Notes: a model not told the origin generated them from the sequence alone. A stretch of DNA of 64,000 nucleotides from AP-15 sp963797115 (GCA_963797115.1 CAWCOH010000007.1:496001-560000); one strand, 5' to 3'. Positions 16,882 through 27,011 are shown, counted from the first letter of the stretch. Translations and numbers: made by a program.

Positions 16882-17243
16882 CCCCTCACCCCGGCCCTCT
16901 CCCCGCTCGCGGCAGGGCTGTCCGGGGAACCGATGCCGGTTGCCACACTGCCGCGCTGTTCAACCGAAAGTGCGGCTGTCGCCCGGATCGTCGAGAGAAG
17001 GGCCCTCTCCGCCCTTCAGGGGGGAGAGGGAGGGGCCCGGGCGCGACAGCGCGGGGGAGGGTGAGGTGGGCAGCGCCGCAGACCGGCTCGCCGACCCCCC
17101 TCACCCTGCCCTCTCCCCCCGGCCGGCGGGGGGAGAGGGTAGAAGAGTGGTCGCTAGAGGCAAGTTTCGGCGACAAAAGTTGTCCCTTAACTTTCCCCGG
17201 ACAGCCCTGCCGCGAGCGGGGAGAGGGGCGGGAGGGTGAGGGG
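16882..17243. mobile_element. terminal-inverted-repeat mini-element (MITE-like), copy 1, inside a palindrome
   Basis: Perfect 19-bp inverted ends GGCAGGGCTGTCCGGGGAA (16911-16929) and its complement (17193-17211). Outside them the arms continue as an imperfect inverted repeat (16882-16910 with 17212-17243, CCCCTCACCC ... GGGTGAGGGG). The interior has no gene but contains a further E-type palindrome (about 17095-17145). Copy 2 is at 46781-47009. Confidence 0.75.
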
Positions 17244-17248
17244 CAATC

Positions 17249-17686
17249 TCAGTACTCCTTATATGGGAGGAATTTGCCGCTCAACGTCAGCTTGACCCGG
17301 TCGCCCTTGGGGGCGGGCTGGCGCTCGATCGTCATGTCGAAATCGATCGCACTCATGATGCCGTCGCCGAATTCGCCTCGATCAACACCTTCCAGGTCGT
17401 GCCGTAGACCTGGACGAGCTCGTAGAAACGGTAGATCAACGGGTCGGTCGGTACGGCCGTCGGCAATGAGCCGCGATAGGGGATCTCCTGCAGCAGGAGT
17501 CTTTCGTCCGCGTCGAGCTCGAAGAGCTTCGCGGCACGCTCGGCTTGCTCCGGGCGCAATTTCATCTGGCCCAGCAGCGCCGCCGTCAAATAGACCGCCG
17601 AGCCGCCGCCGATCTCGGCGACGATCGTTTTCCAGGTCAGGCCTTTGGCGCGTTTTGTTGCGGGTCAGTTCGTCGCGGGTCATCGG
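17249..17686 (-). pseudogene. cynS: cyanase (cyanate hydratase), frameshifted
   Basis: Three frames together give a cyanase: MTRDELTR, then AKGLTWKTIVAEIGGGSAVY and LTAALLGQMKL, then PTDPLIYRFYELVQVYGTTWK, then EFGDGIMSAIDFDM and LSGKFLPYKEY. The catalytic Arg and Glu (YRFYE) and Ser (IMSAID) are present. One shift lies near 17650 with loss of N-terminal residues, another near 17370 (one base missing before GAATTCGGCGAC). Cyanate decomposition is probably lost unless these are sequencing errors. Confidence 0.82.
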
Positions 17687-17760
17687 CGCCTCCTGTGTAA
17701 TCGGGATCTGGCGCATTCCAGCAATGCGCATGCCAACACCGCCCCACTCTATGTAACATC

Positions 17761-17795
17761 ACCTGTTCCACCTGTTACATCAGGTCGAGATCAGG
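17761..17795 (-). repeat. family D repeat, partial copy 2
   Basis: Minus strand: CCTGATCTCGACCTGATGTA then ACAGGTGGAACAGGT. Matches the first half of the copies at 3359-3428 and 60054-60123. The rest of 17687-18035 holds no gene that I can recognise. Confidence 0.7.
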
Positions 17796-18035
17796 TCCCG
17801 GGCTCTCAGGCGAAAGAGAACGGACCCCGTTTTCCGCGGCGGCGAATACCTCAATTGCGTATATCATAACGATAGAATTTTATCAAGGACCCATTTTCAA
17901 CGAGGAGGCCCAACCCGCCGATCGGTTGAACGGCGCAGCCTTACCCGCCCACCGCGGCCCCCCTGGACGCCGGGCTCATCATGCGTGCGCTCCGGCGGGT
18001 TGCGGGCGATAATCCCCTGGATGGGAGAGGGGCCG

Positions 18036-21000
18036 ATGGATGTCGGGGAGTGGCTGCGGGCACTCGGGCTCAAACAATACGAGCCGGCGTTCCGCGCAAA
18101 CGAGATCGACAAAAGGGTATTGCCGAGACTGACCGCCGAGGATCTGAAGGAACTCGGCGTCGGCCTGGTCGGGCATCGCCGGCGCCTGCTCGACGCCATC
18201 GCGGCACTCGGCAGCCCCCTCCCTAACCCTCCCCTCCCCGGGCTTGGCCCGGGGATCGCGAGGGAGGAAAGGGTGGGGGCAGAAGCGGAACGCCGGCAGT
18301 TGACGGTGATGTTCTGCGATTTGGTCGGCTCGACGGAACTCTCGGCGCGGCTCGATCCCGAGGATCTGCGCGAGGTCATTGCTGCATATCACCGTGCCGT
18401 CGCTGATGTCGTCGGGACCTTCGACGGCTTTGTTGCCAAATATATGGGCGACGGCGTGCTCGCCTATTTCGGCTATCCGCGAGCCCATGAGGACGATGCC
18501 GAGCGGGCGGTCCGAGCAGGACTTGGTCTGATCGACGCTGTCGGCCGCCTGGATGTAAAATCCGCCACACCCCAAGCGAGGGTCGGGATCGCCACCGGGC
18601 TGGTCGTCGTCGGCGATCTGATCGGCGAAGGCTCGGCGCAGGAACAATCTGTCGTTGGCGAGACGCCCAATCTCGCCGCCCGCCTGCAAGCCCTGGCCGA
18701 ACCGGGCGCAGTCGTCATCGCCGCAAGTACGCGCCGCTTGGTGGTCGATCTCTTCGAGTACCGCGATCTCGGCTCGGTCGAGCTCAAGGGCCTCGCCGCG
18801 CCGGTGCCGGCCTGGCAGGTCCTGCGTCCGAGCGCTGGCGTAAGCCGGTTCGAGGCGTTGCGCGGAACGGCATTGAGCCCGTTGGTCGGCCGCGACGAGG
18901 AGATCGAGCTGCTGTTGCGGCGCTGGGCGCGCGCCAAGGCCGGCGACGGCCAGGTCATGCTCATCTCGGGCGAACCCGGTCTCGGCAAGTCGCGCATCAC
19001 CGCGGCATTGGCGGAGCGCCTCCACGCCGAGCCCCACCTCCGCCTGCGCTATTTCTGCTCGCCCTATCACCAGGACAGCGCGCTGTACCCGTTCATCGAC
19101 CAGCTCGGCCGGGCCGCCGGGTTCGTACGTGACGATCCGCCCACGGCCAAGTTGGAGAAGCTCGAGGCGGTGCTCGCCCTAGCCTCTCCGCCGGACGGCG
19201 ATGTGGCATTCCTCGCCGATCTGCTGTCATTGCCGGCTTCGGAGCGTTACCCAGTGCCGAACCTCAGCCCGCAGCGCAAGAAGGACCGAACATTAGAAGC
19301 GCTGACCCGGCAGCTCGAGGGTCTGGCGCGTCAGCAGCCGGTGCTGATGGTTTTCGAAGACGCACATTGGATCGACCCGACCTCGCGCGAGCTGCTCGAC
19401 CTGACCGTCGAGCGCGTGCGCAGCCTGCCGGTGCTGCTGATCGTGACATTCCGCCCCGAATTCCAGCCGCCCTGGGCCGGCCAGCCGCAGGTGACGATGC
19501 TAACCCTCAATCGCCTGGACCGGCGTGACCGGACTGCGTTGGTAGCGCAGATCGCCGCCGGCAAGGCATTGCCCGATGAGGTCATCGCCCAGATCGCCGA
19601 CCGCACCGATGGCGTGCCGTTGTTCGTCGAGGAATTGACCAAGAGCGTGCTGGAGAGCAATGCGTCGCTGGTGGGGATCCCGACTACTCTGCGATGATTC
19701 ACTGATGGCGCGGCTCGACCGCTTGGCGTCGGTGCGGCGGGTGGCGCAGATCGGTGCTGCGATCGGGCGCGAGTTTTCCTACGCGGTGCTGCGCACCGTC
19801 TTCCGTCTCCCCGAAGACGAACTGCAAGCCGCTCTCGCTCGCCTCGTCGCCTCCGAGCTGGTTTTTCAGCGCGGCATACCGCCGGACGCAGTCTACACCT
19901 TCAAGCACGCGCTGGTGCAGGACGCGGCTCACGGCAGCCTGCTGCGCAGCACTCGGCAGCAACTGCACGCGCAGATCGCCGAAGCGCTCGAAACCCATTC
20001 CCCCGAGCTGATGGACAGCCAGCCCGAACTCTTCGCGCAGCACTACACCGAGGCCGGGCTCGTTGAAAAATCAGTCGCCTACTGGGGTACGGCTGGTCGG
20101 AGATCCGTCACCCGCTCGGCGATGGCGGAAGCGGCGGCGCAATTGCAAAAGGGGCTGGACCAGCTGGCCCTGCTGCCGGACACCCCTGAACGCCAGCGAC
20201 AGGAGCTCGAACTTTGCAGCGCCTTGGGAGCCGTGTTCACCGCCGTCAGAGGCTACGCGGCGCCGGAAACGGGTCAAGCCTTTGCTCGCGCCCGAGAACT
20301 GTGGGAGCAGCTGGCTTCTCCGTCGGAGTTTCTTCGGGTTCCCTTTGGTCAGTCACTCTATCACATGTACAGAGGCGAATTCGATTTGGCGCAGCGCTTG
20401 GACGAGGATTTGTTGTGCCTGAGCCGTCAGCGCAACGATACTGCTGGGCTCGTTTTGGGTCACGCATCCTCCGGTCGAAACCTGTTTATTGTGGGCAGCT
20501 TTACGTCATCCCGGTCACATCTGGAAGAGGCGCTTGCGCTCTATGATCCGACCTCCCACCGCTCGCTTTTCCATCAGATCGGAAGCCATACCCACGTGAA
20601 CGCTCAGGGGAATTTGGGGAATGTCCTGTTTTGTCTCGGTTATCCGGACCAGGCGTTGGAACGGAGCAGCGCGGCAATCGCCGAGGCTCGGAGGCTGGCT
20701 CATCCGCCGTCTTTGGCTGGGAACTTGGTAATCGGCATCAGGCTGCATTTGCTCGTTGGAGATAACGCAGTCCTCGGCGAGCGGGTAGACCAGCTGGTCG
20801 CAGTGACAACCGAGCAGGGTTTTCCCCACTGGCGTGCGGTGGAAACGATCTTTCGCGGGTGGGTGAAGGTCAAAAATGGTGAGGTAGCCACAGGGATATC
20901 GCTTCTGCGCAGCGGCTCGGCGGCTTCCCGCGCCAACGGAGCGTGGGTGCCCCATAATATCGCCCTCGCAGCCGTGGGATGCGAGATCGCGGGGCAACTT

Positions 21001-21345
21001 GGAGAGGCCTTGACCCTGTTGGACGATGCTTTGCAGATCGTTGAAAGGACAGGGGAGCGCTGGTTCGCAGCGGAGCTGAACAGGCTGAAAGGCCAGCTGC
21101 TGCTGCGGCAAGGACATCCCGAGGCCGCCGAGGAGCTGTATCGCAAAGCCCTGAGCATCGCCGTGGAGCAGGAGGCCAAGCTCTGGGAATTGCGCGCCGC
21201 CGCGAGCCTCGCCCGGCTGCGCCGCGACCAGGGCCGCCGCGCCGAGGCCCGCGACCTGCTGGCACCGGTCTACGGCTGGTTCACCGAAGGCTTCGCCACC
21301 CCCGATCTCAAAGAGGCAAAAGCGCTGCTCGAGGAACTGGGATGA
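18036..21345 (+). CDS. SAM domain - class III nucleotide cyclase - AAA ATPase - TPR protein, frameshifted
   Basis: From the ATG at 18036: a SAM domain (about 1-65, WLRALGLKQYEPAFRANEID), a class III adenylate/guanylate cyclase domain (LTVMFCDLVGSTELSARLD, KYMGDGVLAYFGYP), an NTPase with Walker A GEPGLGKSR and MVFEDAHWIDPTS, then TPR-like helices to the end. Such proteins are usually one chain of about 1100 residues. Here the frame shifts by one base near 19693 (ACTCTGCGATGATT); the second part continues from 19694 in another frame. A family E repeat adds about 20 residues between SAM and cyclase. Whether the frameshift is real decides if it is functional. Confidence 0.8.
18214..18281. repeat. 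family E palindrome, in frame in the cyclase gene
   Basis: CCCTCCCTAACCCTCCCCT, then CCCCGGGCTTGGCCCGGGG, then GGGAGGAAAGGGTGGGGG. Encodes a Pro/Gly-rich linker (PNPPLPGLGPGIAREERVG) between the SAM and cyclase domains. Confidence 0.75.
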
Positions 21346-21349
21346 CTCT

Positions 21350-22063
21350 TCAAGGAGGGGGCGCCGCTCCAAGCATCTGATCGAGCGCACTCAGAAGCCG
21401 CGGCAGGTCGTCGCGAATGGCGTCCCAGACGATCTGATGATCGATCGTCGCGTAGCCGTGGATCCCCCACCCTTCCCTCCCCCGCTTGCGGGGGAGGGTC
21501 AGGGCGGGGGCGATGATCTTTGGCAGATCCGGCAGTTGCGCGGCGAGGGGAGGATCGATCCGCCGCAGTCCGACAAAGGCTTCGCCGATGATTTCGAACT
21601 GGCGTTCGACCGCGGGGCGCAACATGTCGTCGTCGAGGTAATCGTCATAAATCTTGCCGGCGGTAAAGCGGGCGATGCGCTCCGCTGCGCGTCGTGCATC
21701 CCACAAGAAGCTAGCGGCTTGGTTCGATATCATGGCGCTCGGAAAAAGGGTGCGGCGCTCGGTTTCGATGCGGCGTCGCAGATAGGGGTTCTCCAGGCCG
21801 GGTTCGGTGAGCAAATCGACCTTGCGGCCAAAGAGCTTCTCGAATTCTTCGAGCAAGCGGAAATACGATCTCCCTCGCGTCTCGGGCTCGAACTCGACGA
21901 GAAAGTCGAGGTCGCTGGACGCGGGATCGAAGTGGCCGGTTGCCGCCGAGCCGAACAGATCGAGCCGGCGCACGCCGAACCGCCGGCATAGTTCGGTGAT
22001 CGCCAGTAGGTTCTGCTCGACGATCTCGGCGCAACCTGTTTTGCTGGTTCTATCCTCGCTCAC
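21350..22063 (-). CDS. MNT-HEPN fusion (MntA-type nucleotidyltransferase + HepT-type toxin)
   Basis: An N-terminal minimal nucleotidyltransferase (LDLFGSAATGHFDPASSDLD, GSx10DxD) is joined in frame, without a stop, to a HEPN domain (SFLWDARRAAERIARFTAG, FEIIGEAFVGLRRIDP, HGYATIDHQIVW). These are normally two genes of a toxin-antitoxin pair in which the MNT AMPylates the HEPN RNase. The HEPN active motif (RNxxxxH, usually ...FRNILIHGYA) is replaced by a family E insertion giving LPRKRGREGWG before IHGYA. The GTG at 22063 is the likely start; the frame is open to 22117. Toxin activity is doubtful. Confidence 0.75.
   Translation of the reverse strand: MSEDRTSKTGCAEIVEQNLLAITELCRRFGVRRLDLFGSAATGHFDPASSDLDFLVEFEPETRGRSYFRLLEEFEKLFGRKVDLLTEPGLENPYLRRRIETERRTLFPSAMISNQAASFLWDARRAAERIARFTAGKIYDDYLDDDMLRPAVERQFEIIGEAFVGLRRIDPPLAAQLPDLPKIIAPALTLPRKRGREGWGIHGYATIDHQIVWDAIRDDLPRLLSALDQMLGAAPPP
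21465..21511. repeat. family E palindrome in the HEPN active-site region
   Basis: CCCACCCTTCCCTCCCCC, GCTTGC, then GGGGGAGGGTCAGGGCGGGGG. Replaces the RN part of the RNxxxxH motif while keeping the frame. Confidence 0.78.
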
Positions 22064-22131
22064 TGCAAGCGTTCCGGGGCAGCGATGCCGTAATGTATTA
22101 TGGGGAGACAAACCCATTGCAAGGGTGCAGC

Positions 22132-22364
22132 ATGACGAGGATGACCACCAAGGGTCGGGGGACGATCCCCAAGCGGCAGGGCGATTACCTCGGACCCCGA
22201 CCCTCTCTTACAGCGAGCCCGAGCCCGCCGGGGATGTCCGGGTATCGCTGAACGCGAGGATTCCGCGGCCGGAGTGTCACCTTTCTCAGGTGCGCCGCCG
22301 CGCCCGATCCGGTATGCCGACCGCTGAAATCATCGCCCTGACGCGGGGCGAAGACGAGGGGTGA
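22132..22364 (+). pseudogene. AbrB/SpoVT-type antitoxin remnant
   Basis: MTTKGRGTIPKRQGDYLG at 22141 resembles the usual MTTKGQVTIPK...LG start of VapB-like AbrB antitoxins; after a frame change the end RSGMPTAEIIALTRGED matches the usual GMxTDEIMALTRG tail. The middle is lost. It is likely a dead antitoxin; no intact partner toxin is next to it. Confidence 0.6.
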
Positions 22365-22394
22365 TCCCGGACGCTGAAACGAAGGAGGCGACCA

Positions 22395-23186
22395 ATGGCC
22401 GAAGACTTTTCCGGTAAAATCACGCTCGTCACCGGCGGCGGCAATGGGATCGGGGCCGCGACCTGCCGCGCTTTCGCCGCAGCCGGCGCACAGGTTGCCG
22501 TTCTGGACCGCGACGCAGCGGCGGCGGAACGCGTTGCGGTCGCAATCACCCGCGGCAACGGCAGGGCTGCGGCATACGCGCTCGACGTCGCCGATCGCGA
22601 CGCCTTCGCCCGGCTGACGGAGGGCATAACCGAGGCGTGGGGCGGCATCAACATCCTCGTCAACGGTGCGGGCACGACCGTGCGGCGGATGATCGGCGAG
22701 ATGGGTGCCGAGGATTGGGACCGGGTTATCGCCGTCAACCTGACCGGCGCCTTCAACGGCATCCGGGCGGTATTGCCGCATATGCGGGTGCGCGGCGGTG
22801 GTGCGATCGTCAATGTCGCCTCGATCGCCGGGCAGCGGATTTCGTTCGGCGGGACCGCGAATTACTCCGCCTCGAAAGCGGGCCTTCTCGGACTGACGCG
22901 CCACGCCGCCTACGAGCTCGCCCCCGACGGGATTCGCGTCAACGCCGTCTGCCCTGGCCCGACCGCAACCGGGTTCGGCGGGGCGATGCCGACCGAGGAA
23001 ACGAAGGCCGCACGGGCGCAAAAGATCCCACTAGGTCGAATGTGCGAGCCCGAGGACATTGCCGACCCGATCCTGTTCCTAGCGGGGAACGCCGCCCGCA
23101 TGATCACCGGCGTGGCGCTGACCGTCGACGGCGGCGTGCTGGTCAAGAACGACACGCCCTATGAGGAATATTTCCGCCGTCGATAG
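22395..23186 (+). CDS. SDR-family oxidoreductase
   Basis: 263 residues, classical short-chain dehydrogenase. Cofactor motif TGGGNGIG at 13-20 with D38 two residues after the second strand (NAD preference), catalytic S143, Y157, K161 (NYSASK), and CPGPTATG. RBS AAGGAGG before the ATG. Substrate unknown. Confidence 0.9.
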   Translation: MAEDFSGKITLVTGGGNGIGAATCRAFAAAGAQVAVLDRDAAAAERVAVAITRGNGRAAAYALDVADRDAFARLTEGITEAWGGINILVNGAGTTVRRMIGEMGAEDWDRVIAVNLTGAFNGIRAVLPHMRVRGGGAIVNVASIAGQRISFGGTANYSASKAGLLGLTRHAAYELAPDGIRVNAVCPGPTATGFGGAMPTEETKAARAQKIPLGRMCEPEDIADPILFLAGNAARMITGVALTVDGGVLVKNDTPYEEYFRRR

Positions 23187-23200
23187 CGCGGCGACCCAGT

Positions 23201-23257
23201 CGCTCCCTACCCCCACCCTAACCCTCCCCCGCTAGCGGGGGAGGGAATGGGAGGGGG
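23201..23257. repeat. family E palindrome overlapping a start codon
   Basis: CCCACCCTAACCCTCCCCC, GCTAGC, GGGGGAGGGAATGGGAGGGGG. The ATG used for the next gene (23247) lies in the right arm. Confidence 0.75.
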
Positions 23258-24791
23258 CGAGCGGCAGAGGGAGTTGGAGGGGGCAACGGCTTGGGCACGG
23301 ACGCCCGCCGGTGGCGTTGCAATCCTTATATTGGCCACATTTTTGGCTCGGCTCTTGTTCGCGGGCTCGCTCGGCCTCGGCATCGACGAGAGCTACATGG
23401 TCGCGGCCGGGCGCAAATTGCAGCTCAGCTATTTCGACCATCCGCCGGTCGCGTGGTGGCTGGCGTGGGGGATCGCGCATCTGACCGGCAGCGAAAGCCC
23501 GATCGTCGTGCGGTTGCCGTTCATCGCGCTCTTCGCGCTGACGACGTGGCTGATGTATCGGCTGACCTCGGCGCTCTTCGACCGGGAAGCGGGCTTGTGG
23601 GCGGCGGTCGTACTGAATCTGGCCCCGGTCCTCGGGGTGACCGCCGGGACCTGGGTCCTGCCCGACGGCCCGCTCTTCGCCGCCCTGCTCGGGTTTGCTC
23701 TTTGCCTCGTCGCGGCACTGCGTTCGGACAATCGCGCGGCCTGGGGCTGGTGGCTGGCGGCCGGCGCCTGCGCCGGGTTGGCGCTATGCTCCAAATACTC
23801 GGCCCTGCTGACCCTGCTGGGGGCCGCCGCCTTTCTGGTGACCGAGCCGACCAGCCGTCATTGGCTCGGGCGGCCGCACCCTTACAGCGCCGGCCTCGTC
23901 GCGCTGGTGGTCTTCTCCCCCGTGCTGATCTGGAATGCCAGCCATGGCTGGGTCTCGTTCGTATTCCAAGGCGGACGGGCCGGCGGTTCGCTACACCCGT
24001 TCGGACCGCTATTGGCGATCGCCGGGCAAGCCGGGTTTCTCCTCCCCTGGATATGGTTGCCGTTGCTGTGGTGCGGCATCGTCGCGGCGCGCCGAGGGCC
24101 GTCCGACGCGAAACGCTGGTTGCTGTTCTGCCTCGCGGCACCGCCAATCCTCTTGTTCACGCTGGCGGAGCTGCGGAGCAACAAGCTCTTTCACTGGGCG
24201 GCACCGGGCTATCTGATGTGGCTGCCGCTGCTCGGGGAAGCGATCGCCTGCCGCCGGTCAGCCGGCCGGCCGGTGCGGGTCTGGCTCGGGGCCACTGCTG
24301 CGTTCGTAATCCTCGGCACAGTCGTTGTCGCGAGCGAGGTCCGCTTCGGCTGGCTGTCCGGCCTGGTAGCGGATTTGCCGCTCGCCAAGAACCCGAGCCT
24401 CGACGCCGTCGATTGGACCTCGCTGCGGACCGAGCTCAAGCGCCGAGACCTCCTCGACAAACCCGGATTGGTGGTCGGCGCATTGAAATGGCACGAAGCC
24501 GGCAAGATCGATTACGCTCTCGGCGGCCGGGTTCCGGTCATCTGCCTCGGCGACGATGCGCGGGAATATGGCGTTATCGCGAACCCCGACGACTATGCCG
24601 GCGCCGATGTCCTGATCGTCGCCCCGCGGCGCTCGTTTGCGCAAATCAAAGGCCAGTTCCAATCACTGTTCGACACGATCGAACCGATTGCGCCGGCGAC
24701 GATCACTCATGCCGGGCGGTCCCTGACGACACTGCCTTTGTTCATCGGGCATCGGCTGCGCGCTAGTGCCCATCCCGCTGGTAGCCCTTGA
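23247..24791 (+). CDS. GT39-family (ArnT/PMT-like) membrane glycosyltransferase
   Basis: 514 residues with about 11 membrane segments. The first loop has the acidic motif GIDESYMVAAGR and FDHPPVAWWLAW typical of PMT_2/ArnT-like enzymes, which transfer sugars from polyprenyl-phosphate donors in the periplasm; later LPDGPLFAALLG and a soluble C-terminal part. The first 25 residues come partly from a repeat, so the native start may be later. Converges with a second GT39 gene (29-bp overlap). Confidence 0.82.
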   Translation: MGGGERQRELEGATAWARTPAGGVAILILATFLARLLFAGSLGLGIDESYMVAAGRKLQLSYFDHPPVAWWLAWGIAHLTGSESPIVVRLPFIALFALTTWLMYRLTSALFDREAGLWAAVVLNLAPVLGVTAGTWVLPDGPLFAALLGFALCLVAALRSDNRAAWGWWLAAGACAGLALCSKYSALLTLLGAAAFLVTEPTSRHWLGRPHPYSAGLVALVVFSPVLIWNASHGWVSFVFQGGRAGGSLHPFGPLLAIAGQAGFLLPWIWLPLLWCGIVAARRGPSDAKRWLLFCLAAPPILLFTLAELRSNKLFHWAAPGYLMWLPLLGEAIACRRSAGRPVRVWLGATAAFVILGTVVVASEVRFGWLSGLVADLPLAKNPSLDAVDWTSLRTELKRRDLLDKPGLVVGALKWHEAGKIDYALGGRVPVICLGDDAREYGVIANPDDYAGADVLIVAPRRSFAQIKGQFQSLFDTIEPIAPATITHAGRSLTTLPLFIGHRLRASAHPAGSP

Positions 24792-26199
24792 AATCGCGGG
24801 CGAGGTAGAGCGTGTAGCTGCGCGAGGATCCGGGCCCGACCGGGATGACCACAGGTCGGAGCCACTCGATCGCGGCAAAACTCGGCCGCATTTCGCCGAT
24901 CAGCTGGTGCTCCGCCACCAGCAAAAAATTTTCGCCAATATGTTTCGACATGTCGTTGGTCAGGTCCCACTGGTCCTTTGCGAGGCCTTTCTTCAGTTTC
25001 CATTTGACTGCATCGAAGGGATGCGGGCGGACATAATAGACGAGCGCCGCCAAGGTCTCGCGATCGTCGGCGAAGAGCGTCAAGCCGGGTCGGACGGCGA
25101 GTTCGGCCCCGACCGTCGACCCCAAGGCTCGCCAGCCGCGCAGCCGGGCGAGCGCGTCATATTTCGCCGGCAGCTCGACGCCGAGTGCCGCCATTGTCTC
25201 GCGCCCGGTGAACAGCAGAGCCACGACGGCGAGATGAAGGACGATCGAGAAAATGACGAGATTGCGCCAGCCGCGCTCCAACGCCCAGGCGACGACCAAC
25301 ACCGTCGCCGAGACAAAAGCGGGTGCCGCCCAGTTGGGTTGGGACCGCGACAAGAAGCTGACCGCCAGCATCATCGCTAATACCGGCAACGTAAACGCGG
25401 CGAGCAGACGGGCGCGTGGTTCCGTGAGGGTGCGCGGCGATGCGGCGAGAACCAGCAGACCGGCAAAGAGCAGCGGGCCGAAAACCGCGAATTGCGAGCC
25501 GAAGAATTCGAGAAAAGTGGTGAAATGGAAGAGCGGCTCGCTCATTCCCGCATTGTCGCGCACGTGGAAATAGCTGACGAAGCCGTTCTGCCAATTCCAC
25601 CAGAAATTCGGCGAGTAGACGAGGAGGGCGAGAGCGGCGGCGGCGAGCAGCGGACGCAGATAGCGGCGCTCGGCTCGGACCACTAGGACGTAGCCGAGCG
25701 CCGAGAGGAGCCAATAGGCCATTGCGTATTTCGCGAGCAGGCCCAGTCCGCATGCGAGCCCGACGGCGACCCACCAGCCCGGCCCGCCGTCTTCCCGCGC
25801 TCTGATGAGAGCGTAGAGTGCGGCGGCCCAGAACAAGACCAGCGGCGCGTCGGTCGAGATGATGAAGGCCGAGACCGACACTCCCGGCAGGCTCGCATAA
25901 GCGAGCGCCGACCACAGCCCTACGTGACGATCGTAGAGCCGGGCGCCGATCGCGTAGACGAAGACGGCGGTGCCCGCATGCAGCAAGGGTGCCGAGAGCC
26001 GGATCGCAAATTCGCTCTCGCCGAAAAGCCCGGTCGTCGATGCGATCAACCAGGCTACCAAAGGCGGCTTAGAGTAGTAGCCGAGTGCCGGGTGCTGCGC
26101 CCAAAACCAATATTGCGCTTCGTCCGGGTAGAGGTCAGCCGGCTGGTAGGCGAGCCAGAGCACCCGCAAAAAGGTGATCGCGAGCACCCCCGCAAGCAT
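24763..26199 (-). CDS. GT39-family (ArnT/PMT-like) membrane glycosyltransferase
   Basis: 478 residues from the ATG at 26199 (MLAGVLAITFLRVLWLAYQP). Motifs: DLYPDEAQYWFWAQ and YYSKPPLVAWLIA in the first periplasmic loop, STDAPLVLFWAAALYAL, LGLLAKYAMAYW. The frame runs on upstream to 26781, but that part is antisense and repeat. A paralogue of the convergent gene at 23247; lipid-linked sugar transfer to an envelope glycan is inferred. Confidence 0.85.
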   Translation of the reverse strand: MLAGVLAITFLRVLWLAYQPADLYPDEAQYWFWAQHPALGYYSKPPLVAWLIASTTGLFGESEFAIRLSAPLLHAGTAVFVYAIGARLYDRHVGLWSALAYASLPGVSVSAFIISTDAPLVLFWAAALYALIRAREDGGPGWWVAVGLACGLGLLAKYAMAYWLLSALGYVLVVRAERRYLRPLLAAAALALLVYSPNFWWNWQNGFVSYFHVRDNAGMSEPLFHFTTFLEFFGSQFAVFGPLLFAGLLVLAASPRTLTEPRARLLAAFTLPVLAMMLAVSFLSRSQPNWAAPAFVSATVLVVAWALERGWRNLVIFSIVLHLAVVALLFTGRETMAALGVELPAKYDALARLRGWRALGSTVGAELAVRPGLTLFADDRETLAALVYYVRPHPFDAVKWKLKKGLAKDQWDLTNDMSKHIGENFLLVAEHQLIGEMRPSFAAIEWLRPVVIPVGPGSSRSYTLYLARDFKGYQRDGH

Positions 26200-26221
26200 C
26201 CACAAGGCCGGGGAGTGGTGC

Positions 26222-26372
26222 CATCCTCCCTCGCCCCGCTTGCGGGGAGAGGGCCGGGTGAGGGGTGGCTGCAATGCCCGGTACCGGCAAATCGGAGCGG
26301 AGGCTCGCCCCTCACCCGGAACCCGCGCGGCGCGCGGTTTCCGACCTCTCCCCGCAAGCGGGGCGAGGTAAT
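26222..26372. repeat. pair of family E palindromes
   Basis: Two inverted units (CCTCGCCCCGCTTGCGGGGAG ... GTGAGGGGTGG and CCCCTCACCC ... CTCCCCGCAAGCGGGGCGAGG) between the DUF1326 stop and the GT39 start. Together the outer parts are inverted with respect to each other, as at 16882-17243, with unrelated sequence between. Confidence 0.7.
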
Positions 26373-26387
26373 GAGCTTCGTGGCCAA

Positions 26388-27011
26388 CTATTGGTTGGAC
26401 CAGCTGATCGGCGCGTAATGGCCGTTCTTGCCGGAATTGTCCCAGCGCATCCCATGATCGGTAAAGGTGCTGCCCGCGCTGCCGACAGCGAGCGCCAGCC
26501 TGTCGGGCGCGATCGGATGACCGGCCGACGCCCAGATCTCGCCGTCCTCCCGCAGGCTCGGCAGCGGCTCGACCGCCATATGCAAGATCCCCGGGATCTC
26601 GGCCGAGCGGCTCTTGCCGGTCACACGGTAATTTATCGGCACCTTCTTGACGCCGAGGTTGGTGGCGATCAGCGGGGCGAAGGCCGCCATCGGCCCCCCT
26701 TCCCCGCCGCCGAAGATGGCCCCCAAAGCATCGGCCTGCTGGTCGCTGGCACGGTCGTCGACATAGACGGCGGCGGTCCAATTACCGTCGGCCATCGGCC
26801 CCGGAGCATGCGCGATCAATGCCAGATTGAGCCCGTCGAGGGCGACCGCGCCGTAGCTGCCCTTGTCGATGTGAAAGGCGAGCGCCACATCGCATACCCC
26901 CTGGCTTGGCCGCGAAGTCAATGGCGGCGCGGTCGAAATAAGGCAGGGACAGACGACATTACAGTTGCAGTTTTCGAAATAGTCGCCCGAAAGCTGCCAA
27001 TTTGTCGCCAT
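26388..27011 (-). CDS. DUF1326 domain-containing protein
   Basis: 207 residues from the ATG at 27011. N-terminus WQLSGDYFENCNCNVVCPC, with the Cys-rich CxCxxxCPC cluster of DUF1326, and a C-terminal DNSGKNGHYAPISW. Function unknown; the Cys cluster suggests metal or redox chemistry. Last gene of a DUF1326-DUF2182-DUF1326 set on the minus strand with 19-63 bp gaps, probably one operon. Confidence 0.88.
   Translation of the reverse strand: MATNWQLSGDYFENCNCNVVCPCLISTAPPLTSRPSQGVCDVALAFHIDKGSYGAVALDGLNLALIAHAPGPMADGNWTAAVYVDDRASDQQADALGAIFGGGEGGPMAAFAPLIATNLGVKKVPINYRVTGKSRSAEIPGILHMAVEPLPSLREDGEIWASAGHPIAPDRLALAVGSAGSTFTDHGMRWDNSGKNGHYAPISWSNQ

Noticed and set aside
15179..17239. 686-codon plus-strand open frame across MFS, PxpA and repeats
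   Set aside because: Shadow frame; product has no domain and crosses two real genes on different strands.
19660..21345. Independent TPR/ATPase gene separate from the cyclase
   Set aside because: It begins in mid-domain exactly where the cyclase-ATPase frame breaks; one base restores a single chain.
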